A DNA stretch of 58,287 nt from contig JAQVKF010000002.1 in assembly GCA_028694795.1 (NCBI GenBank), forward strand, positions 1 to 58,287, written 5' to 3'. A program made the position numbers and the translations under genes. Positions 19,740-31,015 of this stretch are shown here, one piece after another (position 1 is the stretch's first letter; the number at the start of each line of letters is the position of its first letter). The notes under the pieces are model-generated. The model ran no database searches, was not told the DNA's origin, and was given only the letters and a program-made list of their open reading frames with translations. This DNA is from Thermoguttaceae bacterium (GTDB lineage Bacteria > Planctomycetota > Planctomycetia > Pirellulales > Thermoguttaceae).

Positions 19740-20906
19740 TCAAGCGTCATTCGCTTCCATCGCTTCGAGTCTTGCTTGTACATCTCGCACCTCCGTTCGT
19801 GACAGGAAGTAACAGGGAATGAGCAATGCGGCGACCGCGATAAAACTGCATCGCCATGCAATGGCCACGATGAGTCCTTCGCCCGCCTTCATCGTCGGAC
19901 CGTTTGCGTAGATCGGCACCCATTGGTATAACCAATCAATCACCAATTCAAATGGCCCAAGCGGTAACGGGATCACCTGCGAAGAATTTGCCAACGAGGT
20001 GAGTAACACCTGATAAATGGCACTATATGTCTCCGCAAATAGTCCTTGCCCAAAACACCAAGCCCCTAAACCGAAACATCCGTGAAAACTCATTGCCAAA
20101 AGAATTGATTCACAGAGGGTGCATGGCACCTTTCCAAATTTTTCAAAACCTTGAAACAGTGCGGCAAATTTCGGTCCGATTTTTGGAATTTTCGCCACTC
20201 CCATCAGAAGATAACGCCCACCGGTCTGCTTCGGATACAACACCAGCACCATGGCGATGGATCCCAGAAGTGTCAACGCAAACGCGAACCAAATCAGAAG
20301 CTGGAAAATCAATTCTCCAGGAAGCAATGTGAGCGAACCGGCCCGATATTGCGTCCAAACTTCACGAAATTCCACCAACGGTATCGGAAAACGAATCGCT
20401 CCAGAAACGATCGCCACGATCGTGATCAGATAAAACAACGCCGCTAAACCGATCACTCGGTCGATCAGTACCGAGGCTATCGCATCTGCCCGACGATTCG
20501 GCTGATGACGCGCGATCAGCACACTTTTCAGCAAATCTCCACCGACAATCCCCATCGGTGCCAGATTCATTAAATAACCAACCGCAGAAAATCGGAATGT
20601 CGTACTCCATGGCACCTCCAATCCCTGGGAACGCAAAAGGCGGAACCATCGAAAAAAAGTGCCCACCACTCCCAACCCTACAAACAGCGTCCCTAACAGC
20701 AGGTATCCCCAATGTTTGTCATGTTGTACCAAGTCCGAAAACGCGCCGCTGCGGCTCGCCTGGACGCACAACCAGACCATAATCACCGCAGAGACCGCTA
20801 ACTGGAACAGCACGATCCCTAGGCGTTTCCAACGAGAATGGGATTCGGAACCTCGCACGGAAACCGCTCCCGAATGAACTGCATTCATTTTATCACTCGC
20901 ACTCAT
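19740..20906 (-). CDS. lysylphosphatidylglycerol synthase TM-region / UPF0104-like membrane protein
   Basis: Multi-TM protein; FSAVGYLMNLAPMGIVGGDLLKSVLIARHQPNRRADAIASVLIDRVIGL. Confidence 0.88.
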   Translation of the reverse strand: MSASDKMNAVHSGAVSVRGSESHSRWKRLGIVLFQLAVSAVIMVWLCVQASRSGAFSDLVQHDKHWGYLLLGTLFVGLGVVGTFFRWFRLLRSQGLEVPWSTTFRFSAVGYLMNLAPMGIVGGDLLKSVLIARHQPNRRADAIASVLIDRVIGLAALFYLITIVAIVSGAIRFPIPLVEFREVWTQYRAGSLTLLPGELIFQLLIWFAFALTLLGSIAMVLVLYPKQTGGRYLLMGVAKIPKIGPKFAALFQGFEKFGKVPCTLCESILLAMSFHGCFGLGAWCFGQGLFAETYSAIYQVLLTSLANSSQVIPLPLGPFELVIDWLYQWVPIYANGPTMKAGEGLIVAIAWRCSFIAVAALLIPCYFLSRTEVRDVQARLEAMEANDA

Positions 20907-20981
20907 GCAGCAACTCCCTTATCCACCGTTCACGTCTTCAACGCCAAGAGGAGATATTACCAAGTGGTCTGGCCGCCCAAG

Positions 20982-22796
20982 CTATCGGATACCGAACGCA
21001 CGACGGATCGCCTTTTCCGCGGCTTCACGATGTTCGAGTGCAACCCCAATGCTCAGGCTGACTTCTCCCGTGTTGATCATCTCGATCGGCGTGCCCGCTT
21101 CGGATAAGGCGCTGAATACGTGGGCCGTTACCTGCGTGTCGCTACGTAGGCCGGAACCTGAAACTGTGATCTTCGCAAACTGTTCGGTACAAAGCACATG
21201 ATAGCCTTCCGCACGAAGCGACTCGGCAATCTGTGCCGAAACATTCGCTGGAACCGTAAAACTCAACGACGCCAGATCGTCATTGCCGCCGCCTTGAACG
21301 ATCATATCGACATCCGCCGTGTGACGCAAACGTTCAAACACCTGTGCCGCACAACCGGGACGGTCCGCTAAATCGATTAGCGTAACACACCCCTGCGTCT
21401 CATCCACATGGATATCTTCCACCAAAAAACTCTCCATGTTTTGCAATAGACGCCGTGCGTTGCCTCGTGAAAAGTTCCGCGCAATCCGATCTTCCGAATG
21501 CGGTTGGCTCCACTCTACGCGGGTACTTTCCTCCCCCAAATTGAACGCCTCGTGGACTTCTGTGAGTGCGTTACGTCCATAACGCCCGTCTTCCTGATCC
21601 TCAATCAGAACGGAAATTTTAATGTCACTCGTGGAAATCATGTGAATATTCAGCTTATTTCCCTGATCGTCTTCACATTTGGCAATCGCGTTGAACATGG
21701 TTGACGCAATACCTCGATTCGCCTCACCGCTCGAAACCACGTCCATCCCATCGCCCACAATCGACAACTTCGAGAAGAAACGATTATCGGCGAAACATTT
21801 ACCAACACCAATCTCCTTCAACGCCTCGTCCACCGCTTCGACTGTCATTGCCAAATCTTTATACGCGACCGAGAAAGAAATATCGGTCATCCCACTGTAC
21901 GGTACGTTTTGAACGATCATGTCAACCACGACATTTCGATCCGCAATTTTCTGGAAGAGCGTCGCAGTCGCCGCTGGTGAGTACGGAATGCCACGAATCG
22001 TCACACTTGCCTCTTTACGAACAACCGCCACACCACATACACCTTCCGAGTTGGAACCACTCTCCCAACCAATCAGCGTACCCGGGTCATTCTCGTGGTC
22101 CGGAGCACTCGAACGCACCACCACCGGCACATTGAACTTCTTCGCCAGCTCAATCGAACGATTGTGCATGACACCCGCTCCCGCGGAAGCCAGCTCAAGC
22201 ATTTCGTCGTAGCTAATCTTTTCAAGACGACGCGCATGCGGCACCAACCGTGGATCGGTCGTATAAACTCCTTTCACGTCGGTATAAATCTCACATTTAT
22301 CGGCGTCGAGAGCCACGGCTAACGCCACCGCCGTGGTGTCCGAACCGCCACGACCAAGCGTCGTCACGTCGTTAAGTTCGTTCATCCCCTGGAAACCGGC
22401 GGCGATAATAATATTGCCTTTGCCCATCTCCGCTAAAACGCGACTCGTATCAATCGAACGAATCCGACTCGCACGGTGCACACTACTCGTCTTGATACCG
22501 AGCTGCTGACCAGTCATACTGATCGCCTTGCCGCCTTCGGCGTGAACAGCCATCGCGATCAGCGAACTCGATTCTTGTTCACCAGTCGCCAACAGAACAT
22601 CCATCTCACGAGCGTTCGGTTTTTCGTTGACCTCGTGGGCCAGTTTAATTAGTTCATCCGTTTTTTTACCGCGGGCACTCACGACGACGAGAACATCATT
22701 CTCACCATCTTTACCCTTAGCACGAATGGCTTTGAGGGCTACATTTTCTTCATCGACTACACTTGTCCCGCCGAATTTCTGGATGATACGCATCAA
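20982..22796 (-). CDS. lysC: aspartate kinase with extended ACT regulatory region
   Basis: IIQKFGGTSVVDEENV, TTLGRGGSDTTAVALAVALDADKCEIYTDVKGVYTTDPRLV; two successive ACT-type regions. Confidence 0.95.
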   Translation of the reverse strand: MMRIIQKFGGTSVVDEENVALKAIRAKGKDGENDVLVVVSARGKKTDELIKLAHEVNEKPNAREMDVLLATGEQESSSLIAMAVHAEGGKAISMTGQQLGIKTSSVHRASRIRSIDTSRVLAEMGKGNIIIAAGFQGMNELNDVTTLGRGGSDTTAVALAVALDADKCEIYTDVKGVYTTDPRLVPHARRLEKISYDEMLELASAGAGVMHNRSIELAKKFNVPVVVRSSAPDHENDPGTLIGWESGSNSEGVCGVAVVRKEASVTIRGIPYSPAATATLFQKIADRNVVVDMIVQNVPYSGMTDISFSVAYKDLAMTVEAVDEALKEIGVGKCFADNRFFSKLSIVGDGMDVVSSGEANRGIASTMFNAIAKCEDDQGNKLNIHMISTSDIKISVLIEDQEDGRYGRNALTEVHEAFNLGEESTRVEWSQPHSEDRIARNFSRGNARRLLQNMESFLVEDIHVDETQGCVTLIDLADRPGCAAQVFERLRHTADVDMIVQGGGNDDLASLSFTVPANVSAQIAESLRAEGYHVLCTEQFAKITVSGSGLRSDTQVTAHVFSALSEAGTPIEMINTGEVSLSIGVALEHREAAEKAIRRAFGIR

Positions 22797-23006
22797 TTTG
22801 GTTCCTATGAATCATGAAACATTGGCGACCTGGAGCCGATTCCCTAAGGTGGAATCTTATCTGATGTGGAATTAAAAGTACTCATTCCACGACAGCTCCC
22901 GCTTGCCATAAGTGTACCCGTAACCCCCCTTTTTTTTAAGGGGGTGGGATGCTTCCCACGCAAGAAAAGATTCATCTATGCCAACTTGCCTCGTCATCCA
23001 CGGAAG

Positions 23007-23459
23007 TCAGCTGATGGAGGCATCCGACGCTTTCTGTTTTTCCTTGTTCAGACCCATATAACTCGCTTTGCCACAGTCCAAACGCCTCTGAACTTGGCGG
23101 ATAATTTCATGAAGTTCTTCGTCCGGAAGAATAAGCTTATGGTCGTTCAAACAGCACTTGACTGCCGTTAGAAGTGAACCTTTGAAAAATGTCTCCAACA
23201 GTAGACGAAGCGAACGCTGAGCTGCCTGTTCGGTCGTCGTCGTAGGAGAATATACATACGTATTGCCCAGTACTTTATGTTTCACAAATCCTTTCCGTTC
23301 CAAGATACGCAGGAACGTTCTCACCGCGGTTTTGGAAGGTGAATCTGCTAATTTCTCACAAATTTGAAGTGCCGACGCAGAACCGTATCGATAAATAATC
23401 AACATGATTTCGCGTTCACGACGACTTAACGTACTTGGATCTAATAACTTAGAGTCCAT
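23007..23459 (-). CDS. BlaI/MecI/CopY-family transcriptional regulator
   Basis: LSRREREIMLIIYRYGSASALQICEKLADSPSKTAVRTFLRILERKGFVKH winged helix. Confidence 0.88.
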   Translation of the reverse strand: MDSKLLDPSTLSRREREIMLIIYRYGSASALQICEKLADSPSKTAVRTFLRILERKGFVKHKVLGNTYVYSPTTTTEQAAQRSLRLLLETFFKGSLLTAVKCCLNDHKLILPDEELHEIIRQVQRRLDCGKASYMGLNKEKQKASDASIS

Positions 23460-23996
23460 ACTGAAAACACCTCTTCCAACACGAGCACTCAGACTCCGTT
23501 ATCAAGCTAGCAAAGATGGACTCATCATGCTGCTCGCGGTTAAAAAATATGATAGGAACCCATTTTCGCTGGGATCATATGACGAACTGGTACTCTTCAA
23601 TATTGAAGTGAGTAAATGGGACACCCTTTAGGCGTCCTCGGTTGATTGGAGACACCCAATGCAAAAATTCAGATGGCGTTCGGATTACTTAGCGATATCC
23701 CTTGTGCTTGAAATTGTGAAGGACGAGAACCTGGCCAAAAACGACTTTCTGGTAAAAAATCGCGAATGGAAACACAAGATCAAATAGCACAATATCTTGG
23801 GTAGCGTCACGAAAAAACGTACGCTAAAAAGTAATCTCGTTGAAAAACTATACCCCCGTCCATCTACAGTCTACTGAAACCATAGTATACAACTAAACAG
23901 AGATACATTTCAACAAGAATATCCTGTTTTTTGAATATTTCAACCAAAGATTACTGAAACAATCCACATATGATTCCATTCTGATAGCCATATTCC

Positions 23997-24060
23997 ATAA
24001 AAAACACCATCTCTATCGAGTACCGAATGATTCCGGAAACGTCCTCGATAGAAATGGTGC
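23997..24060 (-). terminator. rho-independent terminator downstream of xylA
   Basis: Inverted repeat caccatctctatcgag / ctcgatagaaatggtg (15 of 16 paired) followed on the minus strand by a T run. Confidence 0.75.
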
Positions 24061-24101
24061 TTTCACACGTTAAACGTAGATAGGATGTACCCAAATATTT
24101 T

Positions 24102-25412
24102 TTAGAATGTATACCGGTTGACCACGTTCTCAAAGAGTTCTTGGTGTCCACTGGTGTTTTGTACTTCGCCGAGTTTTTCGACATACTTTTCGAGCGAGGT
24201 GAAATCTTGTTTACCTGCTTCGATTTCTGCACCGATACCAGTGTCCCACGAAGCATAACGTTTGGCGACCATGCCATCGAGTTCACCCGCCGCACGTATT
24301 TGTGCCGCGATACGCAAACCTTTCGCGAAGGTGTCCATTCCACCGATGTGAGCGTAGAACAAATCCATTGGCTCGAAACTTTCACGTCGCACTTTTGCGT
24401 CAAAATTGACACCACCCGTCGTGAAACCTCCGTACTTCAGGAATTCGAGCATCACTTTGGTCGTCATATAGATGTCGGTCGGGAACTGGTCGGTGTCCCA
24501 CCCCAAGAGCATATCGCCGGTGTTGGCATCGACCGATCCCAAAAAACCTTGGTGACCAGCGTAATCGAGTTCATGTTCGACCGTATGACCGGCGAGCGTC
24601 GCGTGATTTGTTTCGATATTCAGTTTGAAATAAGGAGCCAGATCGTAGGCACGTAGGAAGTTGATACAGGCGGCGGCATCGAAATCGTATTGGTGTTTCG
24701 TCGGCTCTTTCGGTTTCGGTTCGATGTAAAACTGACCTTTGAATCCGATCTTTTTCGCGTAATCGACGGCCATGTGCATGAATGCCGCCATGTGATCGAG
24801 CTCACGTTTCATATTCGTATTCCACAGCGATTGATATCCTTCACGTCCACCCCAGAATACATAACCTTGTCCACCGAGTTCGTTGGTGATTTCCAACGCT
24901 TTTTTAACCTGTGCGGCGGCGTACGCGAACGCGTCGGCGTTGCAGCTGGTCGAAGCACCATGCAGATAACGCGGATTGCCGAACAAATTGGCCGTGCCCC
25001 ACAGAAGACGAATTCCCGTGCGAGCCATTTCCTCTTTAATGACATGGACGACGGCATCGAGATTTTTGTTGCTTTCCATCAGGCTGGAACCTTCCGGAGC
25101 GATATCGCGATCATGGAAGCAGAAGAACGGAGCGTCGAGTTTTTCGATGAACTCGAACGCGACGCGAGCGCGTGAGCAAGCGTTTTCAACGGAATCGGTG
25201 GCCGCTTCCCACGGTCGAAACATCGTCGGAGCACCAAATGGATCGGCTCCATTCGCGCGGAACGTATGCCAATACGCGACGCTGAACCGCAAATGTTCAC
25301 GCATCGTTTTGCCCTCGATCACCTCATCCGGGTTGTAACAACGGAACGCGAGCGGATTTTTCGAGTCAGGTCCTTCGTACTTGATTTTGCTCACATTGGG
25401 GAAAACGGTCAT
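24102..25412 (-). CDS. xylA: xylose isomerase
   Basis: [56 protein letters not shown]; start trimmed to MTVFPNVSK. Confidence 0.97.
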   Translation of the reverse strand: MTVFPNVSKIKYEGPDSKNPLAFRCYNPDEVIEGKTMREHLRFSVAYWHTFRANGADPFGAPTMFRPWEAATDSVENACSRARVAFEFIEKLDAPFFCFHDRDIAPEGSSLMESNKNLDAVVHVIKEEMARTGIRLLWGTANLFGNPRYLHGASTSCNADAFAYAAAQVKKALEITNELGGQGYVFWGGREGYQSLWNTNMKRELDHMAAFMHMAVDYAKKIGFKGQFYIEPKPKEPTKHQYDFDAAACINFLRAYDLAPYFKLNIETNHATLAGHTVEHELDYAGHQGFLGSVDANTGDMLLGWDTDQFPTDIYMTTKVMLEFLKYGGFTTGGVNFDAKVRRESFEPMDLFYAHIGGMDTFAKGLRIAAQIRAAGELDGMVAKRYASWDTGIGAEIEAGKQDFTSLEKYVEKLGEVQNTSGHQELFENVVNRYTF

Positions 25413-25635
25413 AAAACGTCCTTTCCTGAATCTTTTTTGGGAGTCTTGATATTTTTTGGAATTTCCATATGGAGGCATCGCGATTCGGCCTTGCCATCAC
25501 TCCATGTAACAGTCATGTTTCGTCGAGCGCAGTGACACCAGAGGGGCTATGGATTCCCTCGATAGATTCCGTTAATATAGACGATTGTTTGTCCCATTTC
25601 CATACCATTCCATCTTTTTTATACAAAGGTATTTT

Positions 25636-27024
25636 ATGCCAGATTTTTCGCAAGCCCGTCTTGCATGGATACGGCTGGCCCTCGTTCCGGAGGTCGGGCC
25701 AGTGACGATTGCACGATTGCTCAACGTGTTTGGAGATGCGCAGCAAGTGCTCAAATCCACGCAGGACGAGTTATTGCAAGTGCCGGACGTCGGTCCGAAA
25801 CGAGCAAATTCAATCCAGGCGGCGCGTCGTATGCCTTTGGAAGAAATGCTCGACGAATGTGAGCGGTATGGTATTCAACTGCTCACGCCGCTTGATCCCA
25901 GTTATCCGGAACCTTTGCGGAAAATTCCCGATCCGCCAAGTGTTCTTTTTATGCGAGGAACGTTGCGACCGGAAGACTCGTTAGCATTGGCGATGGTCGG
26001 CACACGCCATCCGAGTCTGTATGGTCGTCAGATGGCGACACGATTAGCCGAGGGATTCGCACACGCTGGATTAACCGTGGTGAGCGGATTAGCACGGGGG
26101 ATAGACGGTTGTTCCCATGAGGGAGCGTTAGCTGGTGGAGGACGTACACTCGCCATTTTAGGCAGTGGATTACTCGAAATTTATCCACCAGAACACGCCA
26201 AACTCGCCGAGCGCATCGTAGAGCATGGGGCATTGCTGAGCGAATCGCCGCCCCATGTTAAACCCTTGGCCGAATCGTTTCCGCGTCGCAATCGGATTGT
26301 GAGTGGATTATCGCTGGGGGTCGTGGTTGTCGAGGCGGGTGATCGGAGCGGTTCGACGATTACAGCGCGGCACGCGACAGAACAAGGACGTGAAGTGTTT
26401 GCCGTACCGGGACGTCTGACGGATCGAACGGCTCATGGAACGTTACGGCTGATCCGAGATGGAGCGTCGGTCGTGTTGGGTGTCGAGACCGTACTCGAAG
26501 AATTGGGACCGCTTATCGCACCCATTACGCAAAAACTGACGCGATTCGGAATGAACGATCCACGTGAATTTGATTTGGGTGAGCCGCTTGTCACGGAAAA
26601 GCCGACCGAAAACGGGTCCACGGCGGCATGCACCACCGCCGATGTGACGCGCTTCACCGGCCATGCCCATCGGAAAAAAATGACCGCGGCTCAACCGTTG
26701 CCGTTTACGGACGATTCTCAATCGAATGGTCCGTCATCGGATGATTTTCCAGATGAGACGTCACGGTCTCAGGAATCGCAATCCGATGTACCGTCTGATC
26801 AAACTGCGCGATCCGAATCGCTAACGATTCGTCGTCCCGCGGAGTTACTCATTAACGAGGTGGAGCGGACCGTGTTGTCGGCGATAGGAAACGGCGATGC
26901 GGTACAGGTGGATGCGGTCATTCGTCAATCGGGTTTAACATCGCAACAAGTGCTCACGGCGTTGGCGGTATTGGAAATGCGACATCTGATCCGTCGCCGC
27001 GGAACGTTTGTTGCCAGAGCGTAA
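25636..27024 (+). CDS. dprA: DNA-processing protein DprA
   Basis: MVGTRHPSLYG, VVSGLARGIDGCSHEGALAGGGRTLAILGSGL, FPRRNRIVSGLSLGVVVVEAGDRSGSTITARHATEQGREVFAVPG; C-terminal winged-helix. Confidence 0.97.
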   Translation: MPDFSQARLAWIRLALVPEVGPVTIARLLNVFGDAQQVLKSTQDELLQVPDVGPKRANSIQAARRMPLEEMLDECERYGIQLLTPLDPSYPEPLRKIPDPPSVLFMRGTLRPEDSLALAMVGTRHPSLYGRQMATRLAEGFAHAGLTVVSGLARGIDGCSHEGALAGGGRTLAILGSGLLEIYPPEHAKLAERIVEHGALLSESPPHVKPLAESFPRRNRIVSGLSLGVVVVEAGDRSGSTITARHATEQGREVFAVPGRLTDRTAHGTLRLIRDGASVVLGVETVLEELGPLIAPITQKLTRFGMNDPREFDLGEPLVTEKPTENGSTAACTTADVTRFTGHAHRKKMTAAQPLPFTDDSQSNGPSSDDFPDETSRSQESQSDVPSDQTARSESLTIRRPAELLINEVERTVLSAIGNGDAVQVDAVIRQSGLTSQQVLTALAVLEMRHLIRRRGTFVARA

Positions 27025-27180
27025 AAGCGATTACAGACGCAAAGTTGGTTGTGATTGTCAAAACGACAACTTTGCGACTGGTCGCGGTTTCGCGGCAGGC
27101 GTTCCCACCTTTCGGCATCGGCTCACGTATGTACTACTCCAACCTGGCCGCTTGCGCAGCAAGCCGGGAGGGAGGTAAAA

Positions 27181-30036
27181 TTATTTGGCGACGAAATTGA
27201 CCATGCGTCCGGGTACAACGACCGTCTTCACGATCATTTTGCCCTCCAACAACGCGGCAATGTGAGGATCCGCTTTGGCCGTTGCTTCGAGCAATTCTTT
27301 CGAAAGATCGGCGGCAACCGTGATTTTCGCGCGTACCTTACCGCAAATCTGTACAGGAATCTCCACGGTATCGGCCTTCAGATGGGCTTCGTCGAATGTC
27401 GGCCATGGTTCATATGCTAACGTTGTTTTGCCGCCCAGCAGTTGCCACAATTCCTCCGTGATATGCGGAGCCATCGGCGAGAGCAACAGCACGAGCTGTC
27501 GCATCGCACTAAGTGGACGTACTGTTTCTTTGGTGAAGAAATTGACCGCTTCCATCAAACGAGCGATCGCCGTATTGAAACTCATCGCATCGAAATCGCG
27601 AGTCACCGCTTGTACGGTTTTGTGCAGTACTCGATTCTGATCCGACGTCGGTTCGACCTCTTGCACCGATTCCGACAGTACGACCGTTTCGGCGCGATCA
27701 TCGACAATCATCCGCCAAAATCGGTCTAAAAACTTACGAACGCCATCGACGCCTTCCATATTCCACGGTTTAACCGCTTCTAACGGTCCCATGAACATCT
27801 CGTACAAACGCAGCGAATCGGCCCCGTAATTCTTCACCACTTCATCGGGATTAACCACATTTCCACGACTTTTTGACATTTTGAACGAACGTGCATCCAC
27901 CGCGATTGCGGGATCGGCCTTCAGAACGAAGCTGTCGCCCCGTTTTTCGACTTCCTCACGGCCACATTTGAGGCTTGTGACCTCGTTTCCCAATTTTTCC
28001 GCTTCGGCTGGAGAAACCCATGCACCATCCGCGTTCTTGAACGCCGTGTATTCGACCTCACCAAGGATCATGCCCTGATTCACGAGTTTGTGGAATGGTT
28101 CTTTGGTGGTGACATAACCACGGTCGAACAGCACTTTATGCCAGAATCGCGCGTAAAGCAGATGGAGTACCGCATGTTCCGCACCGCCCACATACAGGTC
28201 AACCGGCATCCATGCCTTCTCAATCTCTGGGTCACATAGCGATTTCGTATTTTCCGGATCGAGATAACGCAGATAATACCAACACGAACCGGCCCATTGC
28301 GGCATGGAGTTTGTTTCACGTTTATATTTTTTGCCGTCGATGGTCACATACAACCAATTGGCGGGCGCGGCTCCGAGTGGCGGTTCTGGCGAATCATGTT
28401 TGAAATCAAACGCCATATCTTTCGGAAGATCGAGCGGCAGCTCTTCCAGTTTCAACGCCCGGACACGACCGTTCGGCTTGCCATCCTCACCCAGTTCATG
28501 CAGCAAGGGGAATGGTTCGCCCCAGAAATGCTGACGGCTAAAGAGCCAGTCACGCAACTTGTAATTGACCGCCTTGCGGCCTACGCCGCCATTTGTGAGG
28601 AATTCGACAATTGATTTCTTCATTTCAGGTGTCGAAAGTCCACTAAACTTACCCGAATGGATCGCTGTACCGTCGGCCACAAACGCCTTGCGATGCGCGA
28701 GCAAATCGTCACGGTCTTGCCCCATCGACTCACCCGGATCGACCACCGTGATGATCGGCAGATTGAACTGTTTGGCAAAATCAAAGTCACGTGTATCGTG
28801 AGCAGGAACCGCCATGATTGCGCCCGTACCGTAACCCGCCAACACGTAATCGGCCACCCATACCGGTACCGGTTCACCATTCACCGGATTAATCGCGTAG
28901 GAACCGGTGAATACCCCCGTTTTTTCTTTCGCCAACTCCGTACGGTCCAGATCGCTTTTCTTCGATGCCGCTAAGCAGTACGCCTCGACCGCGGACCGCT
29001 GGCCAGCGGTGGTTAATCGCCTGACAAGCGGATGTTCCGGCGCGATCACCATGTAGGTCGCGCCGAAAAGCGTGTCCGGACGTGTCGTATAAATGCGCAG
29101 TACATCGTTGCCAGGTTTCCGTGGAAATCCAGTCACCCTACGTTCCGTCATATAGTGCTCGAATGCCGTTTGGGACGGTTGACGATTCCCCGTCGTATGT
29201 TCCGTACTGTCGGATTCGAATCCGATGAAGAAATCGACTTCACCACCCTCGCTACGGCCAATCCAATTCCGCTGTAATAATTTGATTCCTTCCGACCAAT
29301 CGAGTTCGTCGAGATCATTCGCCAAGCGATCACCATACGCCGTAATGCGCAGCATCCATTGACGCATCGGCGTTCGATAGACAGGATAATCGCCGCGTTC
29401 GCTGCGACCGTCGATCACTTCCTCGTTAGCCAAAACAGTCCCCAAACCAGGACACCAATTGACCGGAGCTTTCAGCTGATACGCCAATCGATGATCGTCC
29501 CGGTATTTTTCGACCGCCAATTCGCCTTCCGCCGCAACCTCCGGCGGAATAGGGAGTTCGGCAATCGGGCGGCCTTTCTGCCGCTCCATATCGAACCAGG
29601 TATCGTATAATACGAGGAAAATGTGTTGCGTCCAGCGGAAATACTCGACATCGGTTGTTGCCAGCTCACGTTCCCAATCGTACGAAAATCCCAACATTTT
29701 GAGTTGCCGCGTGAACGTGGCGATATTTTTTTCCGTCGTAATTCGCGGATGGGTTCCTGTTTTCTTCGCGTATTGTTCAGCGGGCAGCCCAAATGCGTCG
29801 AACCCCATCGGGTGCATTACCGAAACACCACACATCCGCTGATATCGACTGACGATATCCGTGGCCGTATATCCCTCCGGATGACCGACGTGTAATCCAT
29901 TACCGCTCGGATATGGAAACATATCGAGTACGTATTTCTTCAATGGGCCGGGAAGTCTAGGTGCGGCGAAGGTTTTATGTTTCTCCCAGTATTTTTGCCA
30001 TTTGGGTTCGAGTTCGGCTGGATTGTAACGTGGCAT
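27181..30036 (-). CDS. leuS: leucyl-tRNA synthetase
   Basis: [56 protein letters not shown], editing domain. Confidence 0.98.
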   Translation of the reverse strand: MPRYNPAELEPKWQKYWEKHKTFAAPRLPGPLKKYVLDMFPYPSGNGLHVGHPEGYTATDIVSRYQRMCGVSVMHPMGFDAFGLPAEQYAKKTGTHPRITTEKNIATFTRQLKMLGFSYDWERELATTDVEYFRWTQHIFLVLYDTWFDMERQKGRPIAELPIPPEVAAEGELAVEKYRDDHRLAYQLKAPVNWCPGLGTVLANEEVIDGRSERGDYPVYRTPMRQWMLRITAYGDRLANDLDELDWSEGIKLLQRNWIGRSEGGEVDFFIGFESDSTEHTTGNRQPSQTAFEHYMTERRVTGFPRKPGNDVLRIYTTRPDTLFGATYMVIAPEHPLVRRLTTAGQRSAVEAYCLAASKKSDLDRTELAKEKTGVFTGSYAINPVNGEPVPVWVADYVLAGYGTGAIMAVPAHDTRDFDFAKQFNLPIITVVDPGESMGQDRDDLLAHRKAFVADGTAIHSGKFSGLSTPEMKKSIVEFLTNGGVGRKAVNYKLRDWLFSRQHFWGEPFPLLHELGEDGKPNGRVRALKLEELPLDLPKDMAFDFKHDSPEPPLGAAPANWLYVTIDGKKYKRETNSMPQWAGSCWYYLRYLDPENTKSLCDPEIEKAWMPVDLYVGGAEHAVLHLLYARFWHKVLFDRGYVTTKEPFHKLVNQGMILGEVEYTAFKNADGAWVSPAEAEKLGNEVTSLKCGREEVEKRGDSFVLKADPAIAVDARSFKMSKSRGNVVNPDEVVKNYGADSLRLYEMFMGPLEAVKPWNMEGVDGVRKFLDRFWRMIVDDRAETVVLSESVQEVEPTSDQNRVLHKTVQAVTRDFDAMSFNTAIARLMEAVNFFTKETVRPLSAMRQLVLLLSPMAPHITEELWQLLGGKTTLAYEPWPTFDEAHLKADTVEIPVQICGKVRAKITVAADLSKELLEATAKADPHIAALLEGKMIVKTVVVPGRMVNFVAK

Positions 30037-30098
30037 GGTTTTCGACCTATCTGCTGAAATGTTGATGGATACTTCTTGCGATGTTGGATCATCCGTTT

Positions 30099-30296
30099 TT
30101 ACTCCGCCGGGTGATACACCACCAGCGGCGGCTTCCGGATCACGGTCACTCGAAACGGTACCCCATCACCCCTTGGTAGTGTCCCGCTCGTGATAGTAAT
30201 CTGTACGACAATGGCATCCGATAGCGGCGGCGCTTCCGCGGACGCCTTGGTTGACGTGGCTTTTCGTTCGCCCCCACGGACTTTGTCCATAGACAC
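30099..30296 (-). CDS. possible small hypothetical protein (65 aa)
   Basis: Only an uninterrupted small ORF in the leuS-upstream gap; no recognised homolog. Confidence 0.25.
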   Translation of the reverse strand: MSMDKVRGGERKATSTKASAEAPPLSDAIVVQITITSGTLPRGDGVPFRVTVIRKPPLVVYHPAE

Positions 30297-30450
30297 ATCC
30301 GAATGTAAAAGAGATCGCCCTTATTTTATCGGATATGCGATAAAAATCCACTACTGCCGCGAGAGATCTCCAATGGCGTTGAGCAACCACGACAGCGACG
30401 AATGGTCGCTGTCGCGACGTTGTTCATTCCAATACGGTCAAACGATATTT

Positions 30451-31005
30451 TTACGGGGTATGGTATAAGCGAACGTAAATGGCCAGATCGGTAATTCCGG
30501 CATCATCAGTCAATACCGCAGGCCCGCCGCCGCTTGCGTGCATCATCGGCACGCCTTTTATCCTCACGGTGATCCGACGAAAAATGTCGAGCGGTTCCGC
30601 TCCATTGTGGTACCCACCCAACCGGAGATCTCGCGGATACAGCCGCTGAGCGGGGAGGCGATACCGTTGATCGAGTTCCTTTTGCCGTTCGGGATGGTGA
30701 CTAACTTTAACAATATTCCAATCGTTCCAAACTTTCCCCTTTTCTGAACCATTCGCATCGCCATTTTCGCCATGTCTCGTATTGACTCCGCGGTTCGAGA
30801 TAAATCCGCCGTCCACGTTCGATGGACGCTGCTCGGTGATTGCCGCAAGGTAACGTGATTCGAGTGGGCCGCGACCTTCCTTATTCTCGCAATAATCCCG
30901 CGCGGGATCCACCGAGGTACCACCATCCCGATACCAACCATATCCCACGAAACACACTCCAAGAAAGATGACATATCCCGCGTATGTAATCCATTTTTTC
31001 ACCAA
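30451..31005 (-). CDS. hypothetical membrane-anchored protein
   Basis: N-terminal TM (ITYAGYVIFLGVCFVGYGW); 10 bp downstream of recO on the same strand. Confidence 0.65.
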   Translation of the reverse strand: MVKKWITYAGYVIFLGVCFVGYGWYRDGGTSVDPARDYCENKEGRGPLESRYLAAITEQRPSNVDGGFISNRGVNTRHGENGDANGSEKGKVWNDWNIVKVSHHPERQKELDQRYRLPAQRLYPRDLRLGGYHNGAEPLDIFRRITVRIKGVPMMHASGGGPAVLTDDAGITDLAIYVRLYHTP

Positions 31006-31015
31006 TCCGTTCCGA

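Noticed and set aside
22923-22945. acccccctttttttttaagggggt hairpin between blaI and lysC
   Set aside because: Could be a terminator, but the T/A tract lies in the loop rather than after the stem; left uncalled.
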